Source: Hyphomonas jannaschiana VP2
GTDB taxonomy: Bacteria; Pseudomonadota; Alphaproteobacteria; Caulobacterales; Hyphomonadaceae
Length of the DNA: 64,000 nt
Assembly: GCF_000685215.1 (NCBI RefSeq)
Contig: NZ_ARYJ01000011.1
Coordinates: 1-64,000 of the forward strand
Direction of reading: 5' to 3'
In this document: positions 38,011 to 48,750 of the stretch, one piece after another
Numbering within the stretch: position 1 is the stretch's first letter
How the letters are laid out: every line of letters begins with the position of its first letter
Translations under genes and position numbers: made by a program
The notes under the pieces: model-generated
What the model was told of the DNA's origin: nothing
Seen by the model: only the letters and a program-made list of their open reading frames with translations
Database searches by the model: none

Positions 38011-38207
38011 TAACGCCACCCGTAGAACCGGAAAATCACTCCCCCGCTGCAGCAATCACTACAGCAGGTTTCCCAAACCCTTGGGAATAATACATACCGA
38101 TTTCGATACGCTACGGAACCCCTTGGGCACAGAATTCGTGTAAATTTTCGCTCATGAGGGTAAAAGGCTTGTTAAACATGGAAAAAACGCATGCAGAAGG
38201 TCAGGTT

Positions 38208-38678
38208 TCAGGCGTCTGATTTGATGACATTGAGTACATCTTCGGCATGCCCCTTCACGCGCACCTTTCTCCAGATTCGTATTACCTTTTTGTCAGGTCC
38301 GATGAGGAAGGTTGAGCGCTCGATCCCCATGTAGGTCTTGCCGTAGTTTTTCTTCTCCACCCACACGCCATAGGCCTCGCAGACCTTGCCATCTTCATCC
38401 GAGGCGAGCGTGACGCCGAGGTCGTGCTTGGTCGCGAACTTTTCGTGCTTTGTCAGCGTGTCGCGCGACACGCCCACAATTTTAGCGCCGGCCTTTTCGA
38501 ACTCGTCCGCGAGTGCGGTGAAGTCTTTCGCTTCGGTCGTGCAGCCCGGCGTATCGTCCCGCGGATAGAAGTAGAGAACCAGAAGCTGATCCTTGTAATC
38601 GGCGAGCTTTATCGGCCCTTGCGTTGAATCCATGCTGAAATTCGGGGCATTTCCGCCTTCTTTGGGTCCGATTGCCAT
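38208..38678 (-). CDS. bcp: Thioredoxin-dependent peroxiredoxin Bcp
   Basis: A 156-residue atypical peroxiredoxin (BCP/PrxQ) that detoxifies peroxides using thioredoxin. The active site is YFYPRDDTPGCTTEAKDF, with the peroxidatic Cys; here CTTE has threonine where many PrxQ proteins have a second Cys, as in one-Cys variants. AGGAGG lies 7 bases before the ATG, the best ribosome binding site in this region. It is divergent from the AsmA-like gene. Confidence 0.94.
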   Translation of the reverse strand: MAIGPKEGGNAPNFSMDSTQGPIKLADYKDQLLVLYFYPRDDTPGCTTEAKDFTALADEFEKAGAKIVGVSRDTLTKHEKFATKHDLGVTLASDEDGKVCEAYGVWVEKKNYGKTYMGIERSTFLIGPDKKVIRIWRKVRVKGHAEDVLNVIKSDA

Positions 38679-38738
38679 GTAATCCTCCTATGGTGCGCCC
38701 CGGCTGTCCTGCTTATATCAGACACAGCGCTGAACGGC

Positions 38739-41700
38739 GTGTATGACTGGACCCGACTTGTACGGAGCGTGCCCTTGGTCCGCCAGACCGCCTCACTGAT
38801 TTTTCTCGAAATACTTGGCGGCCTGATCCTGCTCGTCCTTGTTGCGGCAGGTTTGCTGGCGGCCCGGCTCTATTCAGGCCCGATGGACCTGTCCATGTTC
38901 CAGGACGATCTCGAGCGGGCCATGACGGAGGCGCGCGATGGCCGGGAGGTCCGGCTGGGCGGCGTCCAGCTCGAATGGTCAGCCGAAGACAAGCGGCTCC
39001 ATATCTCAGGTTCCCGCCTGCAAATGATGGATGCCAAAGGCAATCTCAGTGCCGAGGCCAGCCACGCCAACATCGTCCTGTCCGGATCGTCGCTCGTATT
39101 GGGGGACATTGAAGTCCTTCGTCTCGACCTGGTCGATGGCTGGGTGAACATCGATCAGGAAACGCCGTCGATCTGGTTCGTCGGCGGGGAACCTTTGCCG
39201 GAGATCCCGGAAGGCAAACTGCCTGAAACACCACAGGAATGGCTACAGCGTGCCAATGAAGTGCTGCCACCCGTGCTGGAGGCGCTCAAGCAGGGCGAGC
39301 AGAATTATGCACTGGAATATCTCGGCTTCACGGGTTTCGAATTCCGGCTGCGTGACAGCAACCAGCAGCCGGTTCTCGACATTACCGACGCCAAAGGGCG
39401 GATCTCCCGTGAGGCGGATGGCATTCTGGTCAGTGTCGCCGGTACTGGCGCGGGTGAGGGGTTGCCGGGAGGGCTGGCGGCGACCGTCCGCTCTTATACG
39501 CTTGAAGACAGGCTGCATGCAGAGATCGCCGTTGCCGATTGGCCGCTGGCAGACCTTGCATCGCGGTTCGGTGCGGAAGTCGATACGTTCGAAGGGCTTC
39601 CCGCCAGTGCGGACGCCACGCTCGATTTCTCAACCGGGACCGGCATCAGCGAGATCGCCTTCCATTCCGAAATGGGAGAAGGCCGCGTTCCGTTTGCAGG
39701 GGGCGTCGATGTAAAAGGCCTCGATGTCACGGCAACCTATCTCGCCAATGATGACACGATGCGGATCGATGTCACGGGCGACAAAGTCGGGCCAGCCAGC
39801 GGTGAGGCGATCCTGACGCTGAAAAACATTCTGGAAGGACAGGCGGCCCATGAGTTCGAGCTGAAAAGCGACAGCCTGACGCTCGACTTCACACCCGTCT
39901 TCGAACGGCCCGTCACGCTGACGGGTGTCGAAGGGGCGGGACTGTTGAGTGTGACTGCGCGGCAGATCGATGATCTGGACCTGAAGTTTATGGAGGCAGA
40001 TGCCGGCTTCCACGTGACCGGAAGTGTCGGCCTGACGCAGGACAAGCAGGATGGCGAACCGCCTATCCTGGGAAGCATTTCTCTCGAGACCAGTGGGGAT
40101 GTCACCAAGGATACGGTGATGGCGTTCTGGCCGGTCGGGCTGGGCACAGGCGGGCGGAATTTTGCGCGTGACAATATCGAGGCTGGTGCGATCCGGGATG
40201 TCAAAGGGCATATCGATCTGAAGCGCGACAGCTTTGGTGAAGATGGATACCTGCGCGACAGCGACCTGGAGCTCACCTTCGTCGCCGAGGATGCCTGGGT
40301 CAAATTCCTGTCCGATCTTCCGCCGGTAGAGAGAGGCCTCGGAAAAGGCCGCCTGACTGGCAACTCGTTCCGCGTCACACTCGATTCGGGGGAATATGGC
40401 GGCTGGGATCTGGATGAAGGTGCCTTTGTCATGCCGGCCTTCAATGAGCGTGGCGCAGATTTCCGGGTCTTCGCGCGCGGGCATGGCCCCATTTCCCTGG
40501 TCGTGAAGATGCTGGTCGACTCGCGTCTGGAGATCGATTTCGATCCTGCGCGCCTGTCCGGCGATGGCGAGATGACTTTCGAAATGTTCCGTCCCGCGCT
40601 GGATGATGTTCCGTATAAAGACATACGGTTCACGGCGATCGGTTCGGTGAAAGACGCGGGGCTGAAGGATGCGGCCCTGGGCTTCGACCTCACGGACGGT
40701 TCGGCCAAAGTGAATGTCGACCAGGACGGTATGACCATTTCCGGGTTCGGTGACCTTGGGCCTTCGCCTGTACAGTTCACCTGGCGGGATGCGTTCAATG
40801 ATGGCGACCAGCCTTCACTGCTGTCAGCGTCCAGCATTGTCACGCCGGACTTCCTGAATGAATTCGGTGTGCTCGGCAGGGCCTACCTTTCCGGTGAAAT
40901 CCCGATCGAAGTGCAGGCGGAAATTGGCGAGGGCTCGAGCATCGTCGCGGACACGGCGCTCGACCTGACCGAGTCCCGGCTGGATCTGTCGGAGATCGGC
41001 TGGGTGAAGGCGCGCAACAAGGAAGCCAAGGCGTCCGTGCATTATCAGGGACTGGAAGACGGTTATACGGCGACAGTCGTGTTCCACGCCGATGATGCGT
41101 ATCTTGATGGCGACTTCACGCTGGGCGGCGATTCCAAACTCGTCTCGGCTACGCTCCGCCGCGCCTATCTGAAGAACAAGGCGGATGTCGGCGGCACCGT
41201 CACACGCAAGGACGGCGCGTTGAATTTGGGGCTCACCGGTACCTATCTTGATCTCTCCGGTGCAATGCCGGGCGTCGGGGTCATCGGAGACGCCGACGAT
41301 GCGGGGACGAAGACCCCGCTGCGCGTCACCGCGAATGTCGACACGCTCACGCTTCGGCCGGGCCTCGATATGACCGAGGCGAAATTCTCCATGGCGTCCG
41401 GCGCTGCTGGAATCGATACGTTCATGGCGACAGGCCTTGCCGCGGACGGCTCACCATTTGAAGCGCGCTTCGACACGAATGGCGGTCAGGCGGCGACATT
41501 CCACGTGTCCAGCGGCGATGCCGGCTTCATCGCGAGCGCGTTCCTTGGGATTGATTATCTTGAAGGCGGCCAGCTCGAAATGGATGGCACGCTGGCGAAC
41601 GACAACCAGCCGTCTAAATTTGACATCTCCATCACGAATACCCGGCTGACCAATGCGCCCTTCCTGACGCAGATCCTGTCGCTCGCGTCTCTTCGCGGGC

Positions 41701-42158
41701 TGGCGGATACGCTGGGCGGGGAAGGGGTGCTGTTCTCCCGGCTCGACATTCCTTTGACGGTGGCTGGAGAGCGTTACGTGGTCACCGGCGCCAAGGCGCA
41801 GGGGCCGGCCCTCGGCCTGACCACGAATGGCTATTTCGACTCCAAGGACGGGAAGATCGAATTCGATGGCGTGCTCGTGCCAAGCTTTGGCATGAACTCC
41901 GCTCTCGGAACAATCCCGATCCTGGGAGACCTTGTTGTCGGTCGCGATGGCGAGGGCGTGTTCTCGCTCACCTACGCGATCCGCGGCACGATGGAGAAAG
42001 CGAACGTCTCGGTGAATCCGCTTTCCGCGCTGGCACCGGGCGTTATCCGGCGGATCTTTGAAAACCCGTCGGATACGCGAATCCCGGAAGCCAAGCCGCG
42101 GCCGCCCGATGAGCCGATCCCTTCGGAACTGCCGCCCATTCCGGACGAAGAGTTCTAG
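38739..42158 (+). CDS. AsmA/DUF3971-family envelope protein (YhdP-like)
   Basis: An 1139-residue inner-membrane protein with one N-terminal TM helix (IFLEILGGLILLVLVAAGLLAARLY, about 21-45) and a very long periplasmic part. The periplasmic part consists of beta-rich repeats of the DUF3971/AsmA type, ending in the AsmA C-terminal segment (FLTQILSLASLRGLADTLGGEGV, FSRLDIPLTVAGERYVV). Such proteins bridge the periplasm as repeating-beta-groove lipid conduits for phospholipid transfer to the outer membrane. The GTG at 38739 is used. The Pro/Glu-rich end is DEPIPSELPPIPDEEF. It is divergent from bcp and convergent with tyrS, 2 bases apart. Confidence 0.88.
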   Translation: MYDWTRLVRSVPLVRQTASLIFLEILGGLILLVLVAAGLLAARLYSGPMDLSMFQDDLERAMTEARDGREVRLGGVQLEWSAEDKRLHISGSRLQMMDAKGNLSAEASHANIVLSGSSLVLGDIEVLRLDLVDGWVNIDQETPSIWFVGGEPLPEIPEGKLPETPQEWLQRANEVLPPVLEALKQGEQNYALEYLGFTGFEFRLRDSNQQPVLDITDAKGRISREADGILVSVAGTGAGEGLPGGLAATVRSYTLEDRLHAEIAVADWPLADLASRFGAEVDTFEGLPASADATLDFSTGTGISEIAFHSEMGEGRVPFAGGVDVKGLDVTATYLANDDTMRIDVTGDKVGPASGEAILTLKNILEGQAAHEFELKSDSLTLDFTPVFERPVTLTGVEGAGLLSVTARQIDDLDLKFMEADAGFHVTGSVGLTQDKQDGEPPILGSISLETSGDVTKDTVMAFWPVGLGTGGRNFARDNIEAGAIRDVKGHIDLKRDSFGEDGYLRDSDLELTFVAEDAWVKFLSDLPPVERGLGKGRLTGNSFRVTLDSGEYGGWDLDEGAFVMPAFNERGADFRVFARGHGPISLVVKMLVDSRLEIDFDPARLSGDGEMTFEMFRPALDDVPYKDIRFTAIGSVKDAGLKDAALGFDLTDGSAKVNVDQDGMTISGFGDLGPSPVQFTWRDAFNDGDQPSLLSASSIVTPDFLNEFGVLGRAYLSGEIPIEVQAEIGEGSSIVADTALDLTESRLDLSEIGWVKARNKEAKASVHYQGLEDGYTATVVFHADDAYLDGDFTLGGDSKLVSATLRRAYLKNKADVGGTVTRKDGALNLGLTGTYLDLSGAMPGVGVIGDADDAGTKTPLRVTANVDTLTLRPGLDMTEAKFSMASGAAGIDTFMATGLAADGSPFEARFDTNGGQAATFHVSSGDAGFIASAFLGIDYLEGGQLEMDGTLANDNQPSKFDISITNTRLTNAPFLTQILSLASLRGLADTLGGEGVLFSRLDIPLTVAGERYVVTGAKAQGPALGLTTNGYFDSKDGKIEFDGVLVPSFGMNSALGTIPILGDLVVGRDGEGVFSLTYAIRGTMEKANVSVNPLSALAPGVIRRIFENPSDTRIPEAKPRPPDEPIPSELPPIPDEEF

Positions 42159-42160
42159 AC

Positions 42161-43411
42161 TCAGACCGGCTTTACCAGCGCGTGGCGTTTCTTGCCTGCC
42201 GACAGTTTGATGCTGCCGTCGACCACATCGGATTCCGCGAGCGTCGCGTTCTGATCCTTGACCTGCTGGTCATTGACCTTCGCAGCGCCCTGCTTGATCA
42301 GGCGGCGTGCTTCGCCATTGCTTTCCGTCAGGCCCGCAGCCGTGAAGGCGGCCGCAACCAGATAGTCGCTGAAGAGTTCCGCAGACGGAATTTCGACCGT
42401 CGGAAGCGCGGCGGCTGTCCCGCCACCTGCAAACACGGCGGAGGCGGCTGCCTCGGATTCCTTCGCCGCCGCTTCGCCGTGCAGCATCGTCGTTGCCGCA
42501 TTGGCCAGCGCGATCTTGGCCTTGTTGATTTCAGCGCCTTCGAGCTTCTCCAGGGCTTCAATCTCGGCCAGCGGAAGTTCCGTGAACAGGCGCAGGAAGC
42601 GGCCGACATCGGCATCCTCGCAATTGCGCCAGAACTGCCAGTATTCGTATGGGCTCTTGCGGTCAGCGTTCAGCCAGACCGCGCCGTCCGCCGTCTTGCC
42701 CATTTTGCCGCCGGATGCGGTGGTGATCAGGTGAGCCGTCACGCCAAACACATCGCCGCCTGCCGCCTTGTGCACCAGGTCCACGCCGCCGACGATATTG
42801 CCCCACTGGTCAGACCCGCCGAGCTGGATGCGGCACTTGTGGCGCCGGAACAGTTCAAGGAAGTCGTAGGACTGCATCAGCAGGTAGTTGAATTCGAGGA
42901 AGGTGTAGGGCTGCTCGGCGGCCAGGCGCCGGGCAACCGTGTCCTGCTTCACCATCGTGTTGATGGTGAAATGCACGCCGACTTCGCGAAGCAGTTCGAT
43001 GTAGCCGAGTTTGCCCAGCCAGTCGTCATTGTTGACCATGATGGCGTCGGTCGGGCCGTCGCCGAAGGTCAGGAACGGCTCGAACGCCTTCTTGATGCCG
43101 GCAATGTTCGCCTCGATCTGCTCATTTGTGAGCAGCGGACGCGACTTTTCCTTGTCGGTCGGGTCGCCCACTTTCGTGGTGCCGCCGCCCATCAGCACGA
43201 TCGGCTTGCCGCCAGCCTTCTGAAGGTGACGCAGCATCATGATCTGGAGCAGCGATCCGACGTGAAGGCTGTCCGCCGTCGCGTCGAAGCCGATATAGGC
43301 AATCGGGACACCCGCCTGGCAATAGGCGTCAAGCTCGGCCTCATGGGTGACCTGCTTGATGAAGCCGCGCGTTTGCAACGTCTTCAGGAATTCCGACTTG
43401 TATTCGCTCAT
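42161..43411 (-). CDS. tyrS: Tyrosine-tRNA ligase
   Basis: A 416-residue class I aminoacyl-tRNA synthetase. The HIGH-type site is DSLHVGSLLQ. The tyrosine pocket region is GGSDQWGNIVGG, and the KMSKS-type loop reads GGKMGKT. An S4 RNA-binding domain closes the protein (NGEARRLIKQGAAKVNDQQV). The ATG at 43411 is the family-typical start. It is divergent from anmK, with only 50 bases between the two starts, so their promoters must overlap. Confidence 0.97.
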   Translation of the reverse strand: MSEYKSEFLKTLQTRGFIKQVTHEAELDAYCQAGVPIAYIGFDATADSLHVGSLLQIMMLRHLQKAGGKPIVLMGGGTTKVGDPTDKEKSRPLLTNEQIEANIAGIKKAFEPFLTFGDGPTDAIMVNNDDWLGKLGYIELLREVGVHFTINTMVKQDTVARRLAAEQPYTFLEFNYLLMQSYDFLELFRRHKCRIQLGGSDQWGNIVGGVDLVHKAAGGDVFGVTAHLITTASGGKMGKTADGAVWLNADRKSPYEYWQFWRNCEDADVGRFLRLFTELPLAEIEALEKLEGAEINKAKIALANAATTMLHGEAAAKESEAAASAVFAGGGTAAALPTVEIPSAELFSDYLVAAAFTAAGLTESNGEARRLIKQGAAKVNDQQVKDQNATLAESDVVDGSIKLSAGKKRHALVKPV

Positions 43412-43461
43412 CTTCTCGTGTCTCCGTGAAGGCAGGGCGCGTAGCACGGAAAGGGAGCCGC

Positions 43462-44589
43462 TTGAACACTGCGATTTCAGATTCTGGGCCTATTTGGGTG
43501 GTTGGTTTCATGTCCGGCACCTCTCTGGATGCTGTCGATGCGGCCCTGATCCTGACGGATGGCGAGCAGGTGTTTGAGTTTGGCGCCACGGCGGAGCGCA
43601 AATACCTGCCCGAAGAACGCCTGATCCTGCAGGTCGCGACCGACGCAGCCCGCGCCTGGAACTGGTCCGGTCCTCAGCCGGAAGAGGCGTTTGAGGCAGC
43701 AAAAGCTGTCGTCACACAGACGCATGCGGAAACCCTGCAGCAATTGCTGTCTGCCTGGTCCGGCCCCGCGCCGGTCCTGGCAGGTGTACATGGCCAGACC
43801 GTGCTGCATCGGCGCCCCGTGCCGGGAAAGCCCGGCGCGACGCTACAGCTGATCGATGCCCCGGCCATGCGGGCGGCGCTGGGTGTGCCGCTGGCCTGTG
43901 ACTTCCGCACGGCGGATGTGGCTGCTGGCGGGCAGGGCGCGCCGCTCGCGCCCGCCTACCATTCGGCCCTGATGCAAAGGCTGGGAGATGGCGCAGCCTG
44001 TGTGTTGAATCTCGGCGGTGTGGCGAACATCACAGCCAAACTGGCGGACGGGACGCTGATTGCCTTCGATACGGGGCCCGCAAATGGCCCGATCGACGAA
44101 TGGGTGGAAGGGCATGGGCGTGGCACGCATGATTTCGGCGGTATGCTCGCGAAAGCCGGTACCGCGGATGAGGCACTTCTGGAAAAGCTGCTTCAGCATG
44201 ACTGGTTCAGCGAAGCCCCGCCCAAATCGCTGGACCGCTATGATTTTTCCGCTTCCATGGTCACAGGCATGTCCGTGGAAGATGGTGCAGCGACCCTGAC
44301 GGCGTTTTCAGCGCGGGCTGTAGCGGCGGGCGTTGCGCAGCTGCCGGAAGTGCCGTCCCGCGTCATTGCCTGCGGTGGCGGACGGCACAATCCGGCCTTG
44401 ATGGATGCGCTGGCGCGGGCGCTGCCCTGTCCGGTACTGAGTGCGGAAGAGGCTGACTGGCGCGGAGACAGTATCGAAGCTGAAGCCTTCGCCTATCTTG
44501 CCGCGCGTACGGCTCGTGGCCTGCCGATCAGTTGGCCCGGCACGACAGGCGCGCCGGAGCCAATGATGGGCGGAATACTGCTCGATTAG
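43462..44589 (+). CDS. anmK: Anhydro-N-acetylmuramic acid kinase
   Basis: A 375-residue ASKHA-fold kinase that recycles anhydroMurNAc from peptidoglycan to MurNAc-6-phosphate. Markers are VGFMSGTSLDAVDAAL at the N-terminus, GVHGQTVLHRRP, LNLGGVANIT, FDTGPANGPIDEW and CGGGRHNPALM. A TTG at 43462 is preferred because AAGGGAG lies 5-6 bases upstream; a GTG at 43426 is possible. The end overlaps the convergent hydrolase gene by 4 bases. Confidence 0.94.
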   Translation: MNTAISDSGPIWVVGFMSGTSLDAVDAALILTDGEQVFEFGATAERKYLPEERLILQVATDAARAWNWSGPQPEEAFEAAKAVVTQTHAETLQQLLSAWSGPAPVLAGVHGQTVLHRRPVPGKPGATLQLIDAPAMRAALGVPLACDFRTADVAAGGQGAPLAPAYHSALMQRLGDGAACVLNLGGVANITAKLADGTLIAFDTGPANGPIDEWVEGHGRGTHDFGGMLAKAGTADEALLEKLLQHDWFSEAPPKSLDRYDFSASMVTGMSVEDGAATLTAFSARAVAAGVAQLPEVPSRVIACGGGRHNPALMDALARALPCPVLSAEEADWRGDSIEAEAFAYLAARTARGLPISWPGTTGAPEPMMGGILLD

Positions 44590-45263
44590 TCACCTTCGGC
44601 TTCGAGGCGCAGTTTTTCCTCGGCGGCAGCAAGGCGGCGGAGGAGGTATTCCTCGCAGGTGCCGATCAGTTCATCACGGCGGTCCTGATAGAAGTGGTTC
44701 GCCCCTTTGACCGTCGTGCGCTCGATTTCCTCGCCTTTCTGGACGCGGACTTTGGTGAGGGCACGTTCCACGTCTTCCGGGGAAGACACGGCGTCGCTGT
44801 CGCCGGACACGATCAGGCCGGAAGCCGGGCACGGTGCCAGGAAGGACAGGTCATAGTGGTTGGCCGGCGGGGAGATGGCGAGGAAGCCGTCGATTTCCGG
44901 GCGGCGCATCAGCAGCTGAAGCGTGATCCAGGCACCGAAAGAGTAGCCAGCGCACCAGACATAACGCGGGCTTTCGGCCATGTTCTCAATGTAATCAAGG
45001 ACGTAGGCCGCATCTTCCAGCTCGCCGATGCCCTGGTCGTACTGGCCCTGGCTGCGGCCGACACCGCGGGAATTGTAGCGCAGAACGCCGAAGCCATGTT
45101 TCTCGAACATCTGGTACAGCATGATCGAGATCGGGTCCTGCATCGTGCCACCGGCTTTCGGGTGGGGATGAAGGATCAGCGCAATCGGCGCGCCTTCATA
45201 TGGCGGCTCTGTGTAACGCGCTTCGATACGGCCCTGAGGGCCCGGAATGATGAGTTCTGCCAT
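44586..45263 (-). CDS. Alpha/beta hydrolase (YheT/OsmC-associated type)
   Basis: A 225-residue soluble alpha/beta hydrolase. LILHPHPKAGGTMQDP is the oxyanion region of this bacterial group. The nucleophile elbow is GYSFGAW, the acid is in VSGDSDAVSS, and the catalytic histidine is in GANHFYQDR. It resembles the group often annotated as CocE/alpha-beta hydrolase of about 220 residues; its substrate is unknown. The ATG at 45263 is preferred to one upstream at 45314. It may be read together with the YCII gene 101 bases upstream. Confidence 0.88.
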   Translation of the reverse strand: MAELIIPGPQGRIEARYTEPPYEGAPIALILHPHPKAGGTMQDPISIMLYQMFEKHGFGVLRYNSRGVGRSQGQYDQGIGELEDAAYVLDYIENMAESPRYVWCAGYSFGAWITLQLLMRRPEIDGFLAISPPANHYDLSFLAPCPASGLIVSGDSDAVSSPEDVERALTKVRVQKGEEIERTTVKGANHFYQDRRDELIGTCEEYLLRRLAAAEEKLRLEAEGD

Positions 45264-45364
45264 GGCATCCTCGGAATTTCGGTTTAAGCGCGGGGTGATA
45301 AGCCAAACGGCCACTGAAAAGCAAATTTTTCTGCAGGCGCCATGAGAGCGTCTCAGCTAGCGCA

Positions 45365-45661
45365 TTACGCTGGCGAACTAAGCAGGAAATTATTTTCCGG
45401 TGTTGCAAGCTGAAATGCATGCACGGTTCTCGTGGCATACGCGCCGGATTCGACAAAGGGATCGCTGTTTGCGATCTCGATGGCTTCTTCCAGCGTGCCG
45501 CATGACAGCACAATAATGGCTGTTCCGTCGTCGCAGGGGCCGCACAGGCTTAGCTTGCCTGTGTCATGCAATGTTTCCAGCCAAGCCACGTGGGCCTCGA
45601 CGTTTGCTTGATTTGTCCGTTCAGGGCAGGCACCTGCCAGCTTCACGATAAAATGCGCCAT
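45365..45661 (-). CDS. YCII-like domain protein
   Basis: A 98-residue ferredoxin-like-fold protein. AHFIVKLAGACP is followed by HVAWLETLHDTGKLSLCGPCDDGT, which holds the conserved histidine and the GP turn of YCII, and TLEEAIEIANSDPFVESG, a strong family marker. The biochemical role is unknown; relatives include dehydrochlorinase-like and muconolactone-type enzymes. The ATG at 45661 has AAGGA 7 bases upstream. Confidence 0.87.
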   Translation of the reverse strand: MAHFIVKLAGACPERTNQANVEAHVAWLETLHDTGKLSLCGPCDDGTAIIVLSCGTLEEAIEIANSDPFVESGAYATRTVHAFQLATPENNFLLSSPA

Positions 45662-45732
45662 GGAATATCCTTGTCTCAAGGCGGCTTTCTAGAGCGGCAA
45701 GGGTGAGGTCTCAATACTGATCGGACGTAACT

Positions 45733-45747
45733 GTTCTGCATCAGAAC
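45733..45747. promoter_or_regulatory. Palindromic operator candidate at the suf promoter
   Basis: GTTCTG-CAT-CAGAAC is a perfect 6-3-6 inverted repeat, 35 bases before the cysteine desulfurase ATG. TATATC at 45771-45776 would be the -10 element and would place transcription start at about the ATG (45783), with the palindrome over the -35 region. The gene has no ribosome binding site, which fits a leaderless mRNA. No iscR/rrf2 gene is linked here, so the regulator is unknown. Confidence 0.5.
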
Positions 45748-45782
45748 GTGCACAAGCAGATCAGTCGCGCTATATCCGGACC

Positions 45783-46931
45783 ATGATTTATGCCGACCAC
45801 AATGCGACCAGTCCGCTGCGCCCTGAAGCGCGCGAAGCGATGCTCGCCGTCTATGACATGGGGCCGGTGAATCCGTCCTCCGTGCATACGGCGGGGCGCG
45901 CGGCGCGCGGGGTGATCGAGCGGACGCGGACTACGCTTGGCGGGGCCATCGGCAGCCGGGCAGAAGACATCGTTTTTACCTCCGGGGGCACCGAATCCGA
46001 CAGCCTCGCCGTGCATGGCGCGGTGGCGGGCCTTGAAAGCAAATGCACGCTAATCGTCTCGGCGCTTGAGCATGAAGCCATCGGCAAGGCAGCAGCCCAT
46101 TCCGGCGCCGTGGTCGAGACGGCCTATCTCACCTCCGCCGGAACGGTAGACCTGGAAGACCTCGCTAGCCGTCTGAAGTCATGGGATCATGCCGCCAAAG
46201 GCACGCCGGTGCTGTGCCTGATGCTCGCGAACAACGAGACAGGCATCCTCCAGCCGGTCGCTGAAGCCGCTGCGCTTGTGCGGGATGCTGGCGGGCTGAC
46301 CATCTGCGATGCCGTACAGGGGCTTGGCAAAGTACCGGTGAATGTCGGCCTGCTGGGCGTTGATTACCTCGCTCTAAGCGCGCACAAGATTGGCGGACCG
46401 CAAGGTGCGGGCGCCCTCTGGCATCGGGCCGGGGCGCCTCTGAAGGCTGTCCAGTATGGCGGCGGACAGGAGCGTGGGCTCCGCTCCGGCACGGAGAATG
46501 TCGCGGCAATTGCCGGATTCGGCGCTGCCATTGAGGCCGCCATGCGCGACATGCCGAACTACCAGACGCTTGGCTCTCTGCGCGATGCCATGGAAGCACG
46601 TCTCGAGGCGGAAGGCGGCGTGATTGTTACAGGCAAAGGCTCACCGCGTCTGGCGGGTGTCTCCAACTTCGCAAAGCCAGGCTTTGCGGCCGAAACGCAG
46701 GTCATGGCCATGGATCTGGCCGGTGTGTGCGTCTCTGCGGGTTCGGCCTGCTCGTCCGGCAAGGTCAAGCGCAGCCTTGTCCTGATGGCGATGGGCGCGG
46801 ACGATACCCTTGCAGAATCTGCAATCCGCACCAGCTTTGGATGGAGTACACTGCCGTCAGACTTTGACGGCGTCGCCGATGCGTGGCTGAAGGCGGCCGA
46901 GCGCATCATCGCGAAGGAAGCGAGTGTGTGA
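45783..46931 (+). CDS. Cysteine desulfurase, IscS/NifS type
   Basis: A 382-residue PLP enzyme that removes sulfur from cysteine for Fe-S cluster and thiocofactor synthesis. The PLP lysine is in LSAHKIGGPQGAG. The persulfide cysteine is in VCVSAGSACSSGKV, the group I (IscS/NifS) arrangement, distinct from the group II SufS encoded at 50914. It heads the suf operon, as in many alphaproteobacteria, but without the usual IscR-type regulator gene before it. The ATG has no ribosome binding site and may be leaderless. Its stop shares one base with the next start. Confidence 0.94.
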   Translation: MIYADHNATSPLRPEAREAMLAVYDMGPVNPSSVHTAGRAARGVIERTRTTLGGAIGSRAEDIVFTSGGTESDSLAVHGAVAGLESKCTLIVSALEHEAIGKAAAHSGAVVETAYLTSAGTVDLEDLASRLKSWDHAAKGTPVLCLMLANNETGILQPVAEAAALVRDAGGLTICDAVQGLGKVPVNVGLLGVDYLALSAHKIGGPQGAGALWHRAGAPLKAVQYGGGQERGLRSGTENVAAIAGFGAAIEAAMRDMPNYQTLGSLRDAMEARLEAEGGVIVTGKGSPRLAGVSNFAKPGFAAETQVMAMDLAGVCVSAGSACSSGKVKRSLVLMAMGADDTLAESAIRTSFGWSTLPSDFDGVADAWLKAAERIIAKEASV

Positions 46932-47152
46932 TGGTCAGAGCATTCCGGGAATTCCAGTTACTGGTCTTCCTCGTCGTGATGCCTGCATTTATCACTTACG
47001 GCCTTACGGGCGGGAACAGGATTGCAACTGTCTCGGTGGGTTTAGGTATTGGTCTGCTTAGGCTTTTTCTGATCGTCTCAGGACGAGTTGAGGCTGGCCG
47101 ATACGGTGAAGATTGGTATGTAACGTTTCGTCGCTTTTGGGGACGAGACTGA
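46931..47152 (+). CDS. Small two-TM membrane protein in suf operon
   Basis: A 73-residue protein starting on the last base of the desulfurase stop (TGATG). It has two hydrophobic segments ([16 protein letters not shown] and [18 protein letters not shown]) and a basic aromatic tail ([12 protein letters not shown]). Its third codon positions are much less G/C-rich than those of its neighbours. No family is recognised. Tight coupling suggests expression with the Fe-S genes. Alternatively it is a lineage-specific small protein with no link to Fe-S assembly. Confidence 0.65.
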   Translation: MVRAFREFQLLVFLVVMPAFITYGLTGGNRIATVSVGLGIGLLRLFLIVSGRVEAGRYGEDWYVTFRRFWGRD

Positions 47153-47169
47153 AAACTGAAAGTATCGAC

Positions 47170-48732
<1,563 letters not shown>

Positions 48733-48750
48733 TCCGCACTTCGCGCTCGT

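Noticed and set aside
38157-38180. CtrA binding site upstream of the M23-bactofilin operon
   Set aside because: The sequence near TTAAAC only half fits TTAA-N7-TTAA, which is too weak to claim.
42182-43429. Long plus-strand frame opposite tyrS, and a similar one opposite sufB at 46996-48792
   Set aside because: Both are antisense to clearly identified enzymes and show no family motif.
45733-45747. Reading GTTC-N7-GAAC at the suf promoter as a LexA box
   Set aside because: The alphaproteobacterial LexA site I know is the direct repeat GTTC-N7-GTTC; this one is inverted, and the suf genes are not SOS genes.
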